A stretch of 64,000 nucleotides of DNA from Ricinus communis (GCF_019578655.1 NC_063262.1:2053582-2117581), one strand, 5' to 3'; shown: positions 51,730 through 62,940, counted from the stretch's first letter. The notes: a model not told the origin generated them from the sequence alone. Made by a program: numbers and translations.

Positions 51730-52740
51730 CTCAGATGCTTCCAGGGAGGAATTCGAGGCTATTTCTTCTGTACAGATTGACCCTGAATCAAAAGAGGATA
51801 AAATTGTTTTGACTTTGCATAATCCGAAAGGATAAGTTTCTGTTAAAGCAGCCTATCATCATATCAAGAATTCCAGAGATAATGCTATTCGGAGCCCTGC
51901 AGCATCTGTATCCAGAATGGATTCTAGAGCCCATTGGAAGAGTATCTGAGATCTTAACGTTCAACCTGAGATCAAGCTGTTTTTTGTATAGAGAGAGCTA
52001 TAAGAGACAGACTTCCTACCTGAGATCAAGTTGTGCTTAGTTCCAGACATTTGGGTAATAATTCAATTTGTCAAGTTTGCCATGGAGATTAGGAAACTAT
52101 TGAGCACACTCTTTTCTTTTTCCCTTATGCAATGGCCTCTTTTATTTGCATCTTCCTTGTCCTACACTCCTAGCCCTATTGGTTTCCCTTCTTTTAAAGT
52201 TTGGTGGACCTCAACTGACTCTATGTTTTCTAATGTTGACTTAAAATGCAGCAAGGAGTATATTGCAACTCTTTGTTGGTACATATGAAAGGCTAGGACC
52301 AAGCTATGTTTAACAAGGCAATCCCTGATCTATTCATTCTGTATTCAGGATAGATTTCACATTCAAGGAGTCTGCTGAATTGAGCTAAAGTCCTCAGTGC
52401 AATCTTGATGCTCAATCCAAAGAGTTAGGCCCAAAAGATGGAGTCCCCCTCTAAGGATATTTATATTCAATTCTGATGCTGTTTTAGGTGGAGTTGGATT
52501 GGCAATGGTTTTCAGGAACTATCAAGGGGCTCTTATCGAAGGCATGACAAAGATTGTTTGTTCAGCTTCTCCATTACTGGCAGAAGCTTTGGCCCTTCAT
52601 CTAGCTGTCACTCTAGCAAAAAGAATCCAAGCCAGCAGATGTATTTTTGAAAGCGCTTATCTCTGCTATTAAGTGTAATGACAGGTCTCGGAAATTGAAG
52701 TTGTTAAAAACTCATATCTATATGCTATCAATCATGTCAT
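51730..52740 (+). pseudogene. Decayed LINE (L1-type non-LTR retrotransposon), 3' part of ORF2
   Basis: Conceptual translation across frames shows the tail of a plant LINE. Near 51790-51870 is DKIVLTLHNPKG then a stop and SVKAAYHHIK, the region just before the zf-RVT zinc-binding domain. At about 51930-52140 are HWKSI, PEIKLFF and a zf-RVT-like ICQVCHGD-stop-ETIEHTLFF. At about 52430-52660 is an RNase H-like region with W-S-P-P, FNSDAVLGGVGLAMV, and LLAEALALHLAVTLAKR. Several stops and frameshifts separate these blocks, so nothing functional is encoded. The upstream endonuclease and reverse transcriptase are missing, the usual 5' truncation of LINEs. No poly-A tail was found at 52740. Confidence 0.8.
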
Positions 52741-55120
52741 GAAAGAAAACTTGTAAGCCTATGTTAAATATGAATTATGATTGTTTATGCGATTAATATT
52801 ATATCAATCAAGGCATGACATGATTAATTCCTTTCTCGATTAATTAATTTTAATTCAATTTGAATTCTAAACCTCATAATTCTGAAGACGACTTCAGTAT
52901 CAATTGAATTACGTTTAATTAATAAATCATTAATCTTTTTTTATTATACTGTGGTGTAAGTAGGGCAATATCAAGCTAGCAGTTCAACTACCACATTTAG
53001 TGATAAAGTAAGATAAGGCTAACTCGTTTGCACCAAACATTATGAAACTTGAAATGCATTTTGTTCTCATCCTTGCACGAAATAAGAACACAGCAGCTTT
53101 AATACTGACCAATGACCATTGTCTTATGACACTGCAGCTTCGAGGAAAGACCCATGGGCCAATCAACCTAAGCCCGCTCCCAGTCTCTTTTGGACAAGTA
53201 GCTAATGATAGTTCTGAAACATTCTCAACTCTGGAGTTTTGGACTGAGACATGAATGAAACTGAAAGGCCCATGTTTTCTGTTCTCTGAAACCCAAAATA
53301 CTTGCACAAGAATACGCACAAATGAGAATTTTTGTATTATACCACTGGTAAAGGTTTTCTCTCTTTAATGACCCTGCAGGGTATAAATTTCCAGACAGTA
53401 AATAAAAGGGGAAATCAAATTAATGCATCAACTGTTAAAGCTTAAATTTGAATTCTGAATATGGCTCCAAGATGAGTAAATCAGTGTAATTATTTAGCAC
53501 TTGTGGGAAATCTTCCATCAGTTAAAGGAATATTCGTCATTGTCCCCCACAAGCAGAAAAGAGAAAGAAAATATTCGTCATTGATGTTTAAAAAAGAAAA
53601 GAAAAAAATGATGCAGTCAAAACATAAAGAGAAAGCCTATGGTATTAATTTCCCTTGGCCACCATCTATGGCTGGCATTAAAGTCCGACTCTTTTAAGCT
53701 CTGTAGCCTTTCTAATCTCCAAAAGCAAAGTAACATGCATCTCTTTACTCTTTTTCTTTTCTTTTTTTAAGAAGACGAGAGACCTCTAAACAGTAACTCA
53801 TTGAGCTATAATAAGAACTAACTGTTCGTTTTATAAATATTTATATGAAAAAATATTAATTTTCATCGATATCGATATGTTGCTCGAGTCAAATAAACTT
53901 GAATTTAATATTTTTTTTTTATAATATCAAACTGATTGTAGAAAGACTAATGGATATGCACATTATAAGATGAAGAAAATTAAGTTTGCCCTAGCTAAGA
54001 ATCTAAGTATAATGATGAATATGAATTTGAACCTTCATAAAAATTTAATTTTCAGTTTTCGTTCTGCATATAAATGAAAATACATGCAGTAGATAAGTGG
54101 ATTGTATGTATATATATATATATATATATATGGAGCTTGAGTTTGGCAACAGGCGAAGCCCTTCCTTGCTTGTACAAAGACCACAATATAACTAACCCAC
54201 TAATTAACTGAACTGCCTAATTTGCCAGGACAATTGCAAATCGAATTGGGTAAGCGATTTACCTACTCCATCTGCATATGCCACAATAACCACATGACTA
54301 ACATGTAATTTAAATTATTTATATTTAAGAGATAAAATATTGATAAATATAGGTATATTCTTGGATTATGCATATATTTCCTTAAACATTAGATAAAAAA
54401 AGAGAGTTTATAAGAATTTACGAAATTTATTTATATAAATTCAATCTACCCGTACCTTGCTATTTGTATACAAAATTAATTATGTAATGATATTCAGTAT
54501 TTTCATTATATATAACACATTTTAACTATTTATTATAATTAAAAATTAATTAATACAATGTAATAGTCAATAAATAATTATTTGTCAAATAGTTTACTCT
54601 ATAATTCTTACTTTTAACTTTTTAACTCCCACGCAGACTCAACTAGGATTAAAAGGAAATTTAATTTTAGAGTGACTTTTTAATATTTTTATGTATTTAT
54701 AAAATAATTTTAGATTAATTTACATAAATTTTTTTTAAAAATTTACATAAAAATATTATAATATGTAAATTTATATAAAAATTATATATTAAAATATTTT
54801 ATATAAATATGACCTAAATTTTATAATTTTTTTAAATAAATACATAAATATATTGAAAAGTTACTAATTATGATATTATAGAATTCACCAAAAAGGAAAT
54901 GTATAGATGCAATTGCCAAGTGTTTTTAAACCTTATTCGTAAAGAAACGTGTGAGATAATAAAATAGGACAGAAGCCATCAATTTTTGGGACCCTTGAGG
55001 AAATTGCCATGAAATTTCCTCAAAGGAAAAAAAAATTTGCATTTACGATAGCATCCATTTCTAATCTTCCTGCAACTTCGTTGCAGGTACCTAGAACTTT
55101 ATCCCAAAACAAAGACTACA
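52741..55120. other. Intergenic, upstream of the first CML41-like gene
   Basis: The stretch near 52960-53340 is less AT-rich and has overlapping open frames on both strands (53042-53254 plus, 52984-53319 minus), but neither has a domain I recognise. It may be old gene or repeat debris. The rest is AT-rich. Confidence 0.4.
54109..54131. repeat. (TA)11 microsatellite
   Basis: About 23 bases of alternating TA, about 1.1 kb ahead of the first CML41-like gene. Confidence 0.9.
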
Positions 55121-55129
55121 TTTCCTCTC

Positions 55130-55137
55130 TATTTAAA
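55130..55137 (+). promoter_or_regulatory. Candidate TATA box of the first CML41-like gene
   Basis: TATTTAAA lies about 82 bases before the start codon, in a pyrimidine-rich context (CTCTC just before it). Position fits a short leader of roughly 50 bases. Confidence 0.45.
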
Positions 55138-55218
55138 CATTGCACTTGTATTGATAATTTCTTGAAAGTAACTAACTAGAAGTAGCTAGTAGTGCAATTT
55201 ATTTCTTAAATATCTCCA

Positions 55219-55815
55219 ATGGCAAAAGAGAGAATCCTAAAACCTTCCAAATGGTTCTCTAATAAGGGTCTTAGGTTAAGTCTCAATCGTGGAAGATCAA
55301 AATCTAGTAGCTCATCAACCCTAAGTTGCTCTCCTCCTTCTCCTATGTCTCCATGCACACCAAAAAATAACACCTTAAAGGTTGAAGACGAGCTTAAAGA
55401 AGTTTTTCGCCATTTCGATACTGATGGAGATGAGAAGGTATCAGCTCTAGAGCTTAGGTCTTTTTTCGGTTCAGTTGGTGAGTTTATGTCACATGAAGAA
55501 GCTGAGTCTGTGATTAATGATCTTGATTCAGATGGGGATAAGTTATTAGACTTCAATGATTTCTTGAAGCTAATGAAAAGGGAAGGTAACAGTAATCCTA
55601 ATGATCAAGATCATGAAGATGACCTTAAGAAAGCATTTGAGATGTTCGAAATGGAGAAAGGATCAGGGTGTATTACACCTAAAGGATTGCAAAGGATGCT
55701 TCATCGCTTAGGTGATTCGAAATCTTATGATGAATGCGTTGCTATGATTCATGTTTTTGATATTGATGGTAATGGTGTTCTTGATTTTCATGAATTTTAC
55801 CAAATGATGGCTTAG
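55219..55815 (+). CDS. CML41: Calmodulin-like protein, CML41 type, first tandem copy
   Basis: An intronless gene of 198 residues. CML proteins are Ca2+ sensors; Arabidopsis CML41 acts in plasmodesmal closure during immune signalling. The N-terminal extension carries KWFSNK (11-16) and a Ser/Pro-rich linker, as in CML41. The four EF loops are 67-78 (DTDGDEKVSALE), 103-114 (DSDGDKLLDFND), 144-155 (EMEKGSGCITPK) and 181-192 (DIDGNGVLDFHE). Loop 4 is canonical. Loops 1 and 2 keep the acidic positions 1, 3 and 5 but have E72 and K108 at loop position 6, where Gly is nearly invariant. Loop 3 lacks the acids at positions 3 and 5 and the final Glu. The copy at 60336 is co-oriented and of the same length. 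Ortholog assignment is from memory of the CML41 N-terminus. Confidence 0.88.
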   Translation: MAKERILKPSKWFSNKGLRLSLNRGRSKSSSSSTLSCSPPSPMSPCTPKNNTLKVEDELKEVFRHFDTDGDEKVSALELRSFFGSVGEFMSHEEAESVINDLDSDGDKLLDFNDFLKLMKREGNSNPNDQDHEDDLKKAFEMFEMEKGSGCITPKGLQRMLHRLGDSKSYDECVAMIHVFDIDGNGVLDFHEFYQMMA

Positions 55816-57780
55816 TTAGTTAATTAGATTAATTGTGCAAAAATTGCATTTAGATGTATATGTGTGTACCTATGTATGTATACCAATTAAAGAAGGAAAA
55901 TGAGGGGAAATAAAAAAGGAAAGAAAGAGAAAAGAGAACTCATCTTCTTTATTCCTTTGATTTCCTCTTTCTAATAGTTGTGAATTCCTTTATAGTCTTA
56001 TGTATGTATTCTTGATAAATAATTGCTTCTCACTCTAAATTTGAGTATGAAAATAAGCAAAGCATGAGTTTTGGTTTGAACCATTTATTCTTATTATACT
56101 ATGTAATGTGAAACTCTCAATTTCAATTCTCTTTTCTTGCTAGCTTAATTAGTCATGAATTAGGCTTTTGTTGGAACCAAGACACTACTGAATTTCTTGT
56201 CACGAATTGAAGAAATTCTTTTCAATTGAACAAATTACATTTGATGATTAATCCGTCAGCCCATCAAACTCCATCTAATTTCCTATATTGTACCAAATTT
56301 AGTTTACCAAATTCTGCCCAACTATTATATTGAATTGAATTAAGATGTCCCAGTTCGTAAATGCTAATTAAGATTAGTAGAGAACTGTTGCAGATCAGTG
56401 TCTTAAATTTTGTTCTCAAATTTTCTTTCCATTTGGATCTTAATGTGATCAATCAATTGAAAAAGAAATATTTTTGATTCATGTTTGATATTTTCCTTGT
56501 TAAATACGAACATAATTATTCATGCAAGGAGAAAGTTAGGTTGTTGATGAATTGATGATGCATGTAAAGTGCCATCTGTAAAGAAACCATGAGGCTGAAG
56601 CACACAGTTGGAAGGAATTTGTGAAAAAAACTTAAACGTCGCTTGAAAGCAAAGACACCATTTACATTTCACCTATCTATAGACTAGTAGATGGTTGAGA
56701 AGCAACCATTCTGTTTGCCTTTTTATGGACCAAATTATTGATTTTGATGAACTACTAGCTATCTCTAAATTAAATAAATATATAACTGAGTTTCAATAAT
56801 TTATTAGTTATAAAATTTTTTAATTCAATTTGGACTATTTGTAAATATAAATATACTCTAAATTATAATAAGTTATAAATTTATTTTTTTATATGAAAAT
56901 ATACTAATATATATATATATATATATACATTTTCAAATATTTTTATGGTATGTTTTATTTTACTGTATTATTATTCTTTATCTTTAATTTTATTTGTATA
57001 ACATAATAAGATATTAATATATTTAATCACCGATTATTATTATATCACTAATACAATTAAGTATTAAAATTAAAAAATTAATACTTAAATTTCTATTAAA
57101 TTATAATTTTTTAATAGTTATAAAAAAATTTAATATTCAAATTTTAATTAAATTATAACTTTTTAAAAGTTATAAATTTTATTCGATTCTAAATGTATGA
57201 CTATAAAAAGATTTTAATAATATAATTAGTATAACTAGTTTTTTTTTTTAATGATTTATAAGCATAGTCTGTTATTTAATCACACCAATAAATTACAAAA
57301 AGATAAAATATATGAATTATTTCTCTTAAATAAAATTAATTACATTAGGCTTTGAGTTTACGGATGGAATTATATAAGCTGATGAGGTACTGCCAAAATA
57401 TGAAAATGATGAGTCTTGTATCTGAACTTGAACAGGAAAAGAGAACTGCAATCACATGGTTAGTCTAGCAGTACCCAATAGGTATATAACTCAACCTGAG
57501 ATAGCTTTCAAGTTCAACTACTGTCAATCTTTTTCTGTATTTTGAAAAAAAGAAAAAGAAAGAAAAGCACTCATAAGCTTTAATTGGTAATGGAGTTACT
57601 CTCAAGACTATTCGAGCTCCAATTACAGTCATATTCCTGAATTTATCATCAAACTTGTTTACAAATATGACTAATTAAAAGATGTGCTGATGTAAAAAAG
57701 AATCCAGAGAAATTCACAATCACCTTTGGTTTATTATATGAGAATGCTTAACTAAACTATAGTATTAATAAATGATAACT
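55816..57780. other. Intergenic between the CML41-like copies, first part
   Basis: Probable 3' UTR of the first copy to about 56040, then AT-rich DNA. A TA repeat lies at 56907-56927. No gene recognised. Confidence 0.45.
56907..56927. repeat. (TA)10 microsatellite
   Basis: About 21 bases of alternating TA between the tandem CML genes. Confidence 0.88.
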
Positions 57781-57829
57781 AAGTACTATAAAATTAGTAC
57801 TTGGAAATGGCAGGGTTGATCAGAAATTG

Positions 57830-58276
57830 CTTCTTACTATAACTGCGACTCTAAGAAATCGTGTCTTAGGAGGACTCTAGTTGTAGAGTCCAATCTGACC
57901 TAGAACTCTACTAATAAATAAAAGTGCAAATCCTAATATGATTAAGACGACTTATAAATGTAGAGTTTCTTTCCTAAATATACTAGAAAACCTTTAATGT
58001 CTATAAAAAAATGGAGGCACCAAACTTATAGGTACATGCAATCTTATACACTTATACACTTTAATTACCCTTATATAAATTATTGATTTATCATCGAAGT
58101 GAGTGGCCGGACAACTCCGTCCGACGTTCTCTAATCTTTCCTTAGAGATACTCTGCAGATTAAAGTCAGCCTTTGAAGATCTTTATTTGATAGCTCGTCC
58201 CGGTCAACCAAATTATCAGCAAATAATACTATTTTTAGTATATATTATAAAGATTGGACTTAACAATTCCAACAGT
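57830..58276 (+). mobile_element. Ty3/gypsy-type LTR fragment
   Basis: The order of elements fits the 3' two thirds of a plant gypsy LTR: a TATAAAAAA box at about 58001-58009 followed by GGAGGCACC, then ACTTTAATTACCC, then TTATCATCGAAGTGAGTGGC with the CCGGACAACTCCGTCCGACG hairpin-like block (about 58108-58127), and GGTCAACCAAATTATCAGC near the 3' side. This arrangement recurs in LTRs of plant gypsy families as I remember them. The LTR end may be the CA at about 58275. No second LTR, gag or pol lies nearby, so this is a solo or truncated LTR, read on the plus strand. Confidence 0.5.
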
Positions 58277-60250
58277 TTAACTAATCTATGAGATAAGTTT
58301 TATCTAAAACCAAACTTCTCTGTGTCTTTAGGAAGCCATATCCAGTGAGATTACTAATCCATAATTAGTAAAATTTTTAATCTTTAAAATGACTTTGAAT
58401 TTTTATTATATTTTTCTAAAATAATTTTAATTTTTAAATTTATTTCATAATTATCTATGCTTATATTAGCATACTCTAACAAAAAATGGTAATTCAAGTC
58501 AAAAGCTAATGTAGACTATATGAATAAATTTAAAAGACGTTTTAAGAGATAAAAAAATTAAGAAATACAAGTTTTATATTTAAGACAATATCTTTCAGTA
58601 ATTTAATTACTGTGACAATTTATTTATCTAGTTAAACAATCCTACTAAATGTGGGATTACAAAAATAGAATTAATTAATCTTATGGAGTAGCATATTTAT
58701 ACCGAACAATGTTTAATATAAGCAATCATATGGCTTAACTAAGTCTAGAATCAGATTTCATTTTAATGATTATGAATTCGTGAAACAAACAAACTGTTAG
58801 TGCTTATTTAGCAAGCCAATCAATCATATGCTTTCCTTTCCTCTAGCCTATCTAATCCTGCTTAAAAAATTATCATTGGCCTACCTATTTCTCGAGAAAT
58901 TATTATATAAATTTAGATTCACTATATTATCAAAAGATCCATCTAATGAAGTTATAATATTTAATTTTATTCTTTCTCATATTATTTTTATTTTTAAATA
59001 TAATTATTTATTTTAATTTTTTAACTGCTTATTAATATTAGAGAAAAAATTGACATCTAAAAACTAAATTAAAAATTATCTTTTTGTTGGATGGATCTTT
59101 TGATCACGCAATGAATCGGAACAATACATACAATTTTTAGTGGAATTAATACGGATGTAAATGGTATGGCTAACTACTCCACTATCGTTTTCTTTTTTAC
59201 ATTTAAAAAAAGAAAAAGAAATAATAAACTTTAAATTCTCACGTTCACATATACATTTCTTTTCTTCATATTATACAGCATTATTGGAATCTAAACTCTA
59301 AAATAATATATAGTAAATAATCCCATTAAAATATCCGACAAAAATAATATAAATAGAGAGGGAACCCATGCTAGAGGTTAATTTGCAAATTCTTTTGGAC
59401 CGACCATTGATATTGCATGTTAAAGAAAAGCGATTCTCCTTCCCACAATACAAAAGATCAGTCTCATCTCAGTGTGCTTTGTGCATATATAATTGGAGGA
59501 AACTAATGAACCCTAGATATAAAAACATGAGATATTGTAATAGGTGAAAGTTTTTAGAATTATAAAAGAAAGTATTGTAGATATGAATTTGTTGAGAAAC
59601 TATAATGCATTTGTTAGTAAGATAGAAAATTCATTGACTTGAAAGTGTTGGAGAAAAGAAGAAGTTTACATCATGATTGAAACCCATTTCGTACATAAAC
59701 TATATTAGCCTGTTTTAAGGTCTAGTCTTTTCCATTCATATGCCAACATGGATATTATAAAATTATGATCACATTAATCAAATTCAATGGAAGATATAAA
59801 TTGCAAATTCTTTTTAAGGGTCTCAAAGTTTATTAATTTTTTTGAATGTTCATTAGAAACCAATACCTATTAGCTACAACAGAACAGTCTTAACTTTTGC
59901 AAAGCTGATAAATTCTTGGCCACCCGTAACAGTAAATAAAAGAGGTTATGAACTCTACAAAATTTGTTATGAAAAGATTAATGGATAGACTCTCCATCAT
60001 CTTTATAAAGTGGAATAAAACCAGTAGCATAGATTTTATGTTCATTTGCATATACTGGCTTTCTGCTGTTTTATACGGACCACTTTAAGAGCATGCTGCT
60101 GACTAATGTTTTATTGGGAGCAGTGGTCAATCAACTTATTTATGTCAACAAGACTTTATGAAGCTTCCATGCAACTTCCTTGCACCAAAACCTAGATAAT
60201 TTCAACCTTTTAATTTCTTTTCGTTCTTATTGCATCACAGCAGGGGCAAG
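58277..60250. other. Intergenic between the CML41-like copies, second part
   Basis: AT-rich DNA with no recognised gene; the final few hundred bases hold the promoter of the second copy. The open frame at 58828-59016 has no support. Confidence 0.45.
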
Positions 60251-60335
60251 AACGATATATTTGACATAGACAAAAACAATATTTTCTGAGTCAGTCCTCA
60301 CTTTAATCCAATATTCTCTTTAACTACCAATACCA

Positions 60336-60932
60336 ATGGCCACTGAGAAACCACCAAAATCATCCAAATGGTTTTCCAACAAGAATCTTCAGCTAAGCTT
60401 CAAGCGACTCCGATCAGAGTCATCTACCTCAAGAAGATTGAACTGTGTTCCTAACTCAAGAGTAACCTCTCCTGCCTCGCTAACGACCCCAGAAATTGTT
60501 ACGACTGCTAGGCAAGAAGATGAGCTAAAACAAGTGTTTAGTTATTTTGATACAGATGGTGATGGAAAGATTTCAGCACTTGAACTTAGGGCATACTTTG
60601 GTTCCGTTGGAGAGTACATGTCGCATGAAGATGCTGAAAGTGTGATCAAAGAACTTGATGTAGATGGTGATGGCTTGCTGGATTTCAGTGATTTCTTGAA
60701 GCTAATGAAGAGAGGAGCAGCCAATGATGAGGAGGAAGACCTCAAGAAAGCATTTGAGATGTTTGAGTTGAAGAAAGGAGATGGGTGCATAACTCCAAGA
60801 GGTTTACAAAGGATGTTGAATCGTTTAGGAAATAAAAAATCATTAGATGAATGTGTAGCTATGATTCAGGTTTTTGATACTGACGGTGATGGTGTTCTTG
60901 ATTTTCATGAGTTTCATCAAATGATGTCTTAG
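60336..60932 (+). CDS. CML41: Calmodulin-like protein, CML41 type, second tandem copy
   Basis: An intronless gene of 198 residues in the same orientation as the copy at 55219. It shares KWFSNK (11-16), the Ser-rich linker and long identical stretches around the EF-hands (for example DLKKAFEMFE and the GLQRML segment). Its EF loops are 72-83 (DTDGDGKISALE), 108-119 (DVDGDGLLDFSD), 144-155 (ELKKGDGCITPR) and 181-192 (DTDGDGVLDFHE). Loops 1, 2 and 4 have the acidic ligands and Gly at position 6; loop 2 ends in Asp rather than Glu, which is tolerated. Loop 3 is degenerate as in the first copy. This copy is thus the more complete Ca2+ binder of the pair. Linker lengths differ: five residues longer before EF1 and five shorter between EF2 and EF3 than in the first copy. 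Confidence 0.9.
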   Translation: MATEKPPKSSKWFSNKNLQLSFKRLRSESSTSRRLNCVPNSRVTSPASLTTPEIVTTARQEDELKQVFSYFDTDGDGKISALELRAYFGSVGEYMSHEDAESVIKELDVDGDGLLDFSDFLKLMKRGAANDEEEDLKKAFEMFELKKGDGCITPRGLQRMLNRLGNKKSLDECVAMIQVFDTDGDGVLDFHEFHQMMS

Positions 60933-62495
60933 ACATTCGTTCTAGCTTTTGTTATGTTCAACCACTCATAACCTAAATATTTCCGAAGAATTGTTGTTGT
61001 TTGCTTGCAAGAATGTCCATTTTCTTAAAAAGAATTTAAGAGCATCTAATTTTATTTTTTCTGTTTCTTCCTGTAAATTAATACTCCCTGCATCTCAAAC
61101 AATAGTCCTTTTATCCTTTTTATTGTTTTTTAATTATTAATTTAGTAAATAATTGTCAAAGACATGGTTTATTAATTAACATAGATATTATAGCATATAA
61201 TTAGTTTTTATATTTTATATTTTATATTTTAAAAAAAATATAGCTTTTATAGAGAATATAATAAATGTATTTTAACTTTTCAATCCGCATATAAATTAAA
61301 AACAGATTACCTTTTTAGACTAGAAAATCTCTCATTAAATGCATTTAAAATTTTGAAATAAATAAATAATATTCTAGCTATGCTAGTGCCTCTTTAGTAT
61401 TATTTAATAATTGTGTTAAGTTATTACTTTTTTTGAATAATATATTTGTTTTCACTCATTAATTTTTATAAAAAAATATTTTAGCACGCTTATATTTATA
61501 CTGGACTAATTTAATTGTTCATCTAATGATGTGAAGTGTCTCTATAGTAATATAAATAAATAGTTCAAATTTGTTTTCCTCTTGAAACATTTCCAAAATA
61601 ACAAAAGAGAAAAAGAAAAAAAGAAGAAGTTAGTCGCTGAAAATTAAAAGTATTTTTGCAGTTAGATATACATATGGAATGAGAGCATATATTCACTTTG
61701 AAACAAAACACTTATGATTCCATCTGAGAAACCCTTAAAGCTGAAGCAACATTACTGTTTTGGGGGATATATAAATGCAAATTAAGTAAAGGAGCAATGA
61801 TGGATATTAGCTTTCATGGCAACTAGCAGAAAGTGTTTGAGAAGCAACCTTTCTCTTTGGTTTATTTTCCTGTCTTTCTCTGAAATAGATGATGAATATA
61901 TAAGCGTTAATTAATTAGTATGAGAAGCAGCCATTGTTGAACATAAGCAATTCGCCATAACATAATGCTCAAGTGTTTAAAACTTTTTTATTTTAATCAA
62001 AATAAACCCAATTTATCATGGATTTATGAAGAACAACGTATAACTTAGTCAAATGATATATTATAGATTTTAAAAACAAAATTATAAAGTCTTAGGAAAT
62101 TGATGAATTATATGGGTGCTACTAAACGGATCAGTTTGATCCGAATCAACTAGCAAAAGATGCACAGCTTGCTCCCAAAATTTTTGTCAAAATCTCTTTC
62201 TCTTTTTTCACTCTAATATTCAACTACCAGCACCAAAATGTCCTTCTTCTTTTCTTTTTACATTAATCTAGATTTAATTAATAAAAAAATTGTTGAAAAC
62301 TAAAACAATTTAATTTCAACAGCTAGATAATTAATCAAATTTAATTTATGCATTGCTATAAAACTAGTATAAGGTAAAATATTTTTGGGCAAGTCAAACA
62401 AAATAAAAATTTGTAAAAGAATTTCAGTTTCTCTTCCAGTATCTCCTTCTTTTGCACTTGCTTTTTTAATGGATGATTTATATAATAACTGATAC
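60933..62495. other. Downstream of the second CML41-like gene, intergenic
   Basis: Probable 3' UTR to roughly 61080, a Stowaway-like end at 61082-61115, then AT-rich DNA. The short perfect inverted repeat CGGATCA-GTT-TGATCCG lies at 62127-62143. No gene recognised. Confidence 0.4.
61082..61115 (+). mobile_element. Truncated Stowaway-like MITE end
   Basis: The sequence TACTCCCTGCATCTCAAACA resembles the CTCCCTCCGTCC-type terminal repeat of plant Stowaway (Tc1/mariner) MITEs, preceded by the TA target. The opposite inverted end was not found within the next kilobase, so only one end seems to remain. Confidence 0.35.
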
Positions 62496-62750
62496 ATGAA
62501 TCAATTACTGGAGAAAATATTTGAATTTAGTGAAGACGACAATTTAATGGAAGATGATGATGGAAACCATGGCAGCCTAGATGCGATGAACAATAAAGGA
62601 GGAGAGTATAAGAATAGTAGCGATACAGAAAAAGATGCATATACTCCCGATTCTGAAGAAAATGAAATAGAAAACGATTTCGTTGAAGATTCAAATGACT
62701 ATATAAACCATGAAGATGCTGATGTAGTTAATGATTTGCTACATCTTTAA
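62496..62750 (+). CDS. Small acidic hypothetical protein (84 codons), doubtful
   Basis: An open frame with an ATG start and TAA stop encodes a very acidic, low-complexity protein: Asp and Glu runs (EDDNLMEDDDGN, DSEENEIENDF) with many Asn and almost no aromatic residues beyond Tyr. I recognise no family. It could be a fragment of a larger acidic protein, such as the acidic tail of a transposon or nuclear protein, or chance in AT-rich DNA. It is followed at once by a purine-rich tract. No promoter or splice evidence supports it. Confidence 0.25.
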   Translation: MNQLLEKIFEFSEDDNLMEDDDGNHGSLDAMNNKGGEYKNSSDTEKDAYTPDSEENEIENDFVEDSNDYINHEDADVVNDLLHL

Positions 62751-62814
62751 AAACAACATAAAATTTATTTGATTTGCTCTTATTTATTGAGTTTGATGCT
62801 ATTATTTCTAAAAT

Positions 62815-62940
62815 AAAAAGAGAAAAAAAGAAAGAAAGAAAGAGAAAAAAAGAGAGAGACACCAAGGAAGAGAGAAATATTGAAAGATAAGAAGAGAGTA
62901 AGAGACAAAGAGAAGAGTGAGAGACAAGAAAGAGATAGAT
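62815..62940 (+). repeat. Long purine (GA/AAAG) tract
   Basis: About 125 bases are almost all A and G on the plus strand, with irregular AAAG, GAGA and AAGAGA units interrupted by only a few pyrimidines. It is a degenerate microsatellite. Confidence 0.85.

Noticed and set aside
52984..53319. 111-codon minus-strand frame and a 70-codon plus-strand frame in the same place
   Set aside because: Neither has a recognisable domain; opposing open frames in a GC-richer patch are expected by chance.
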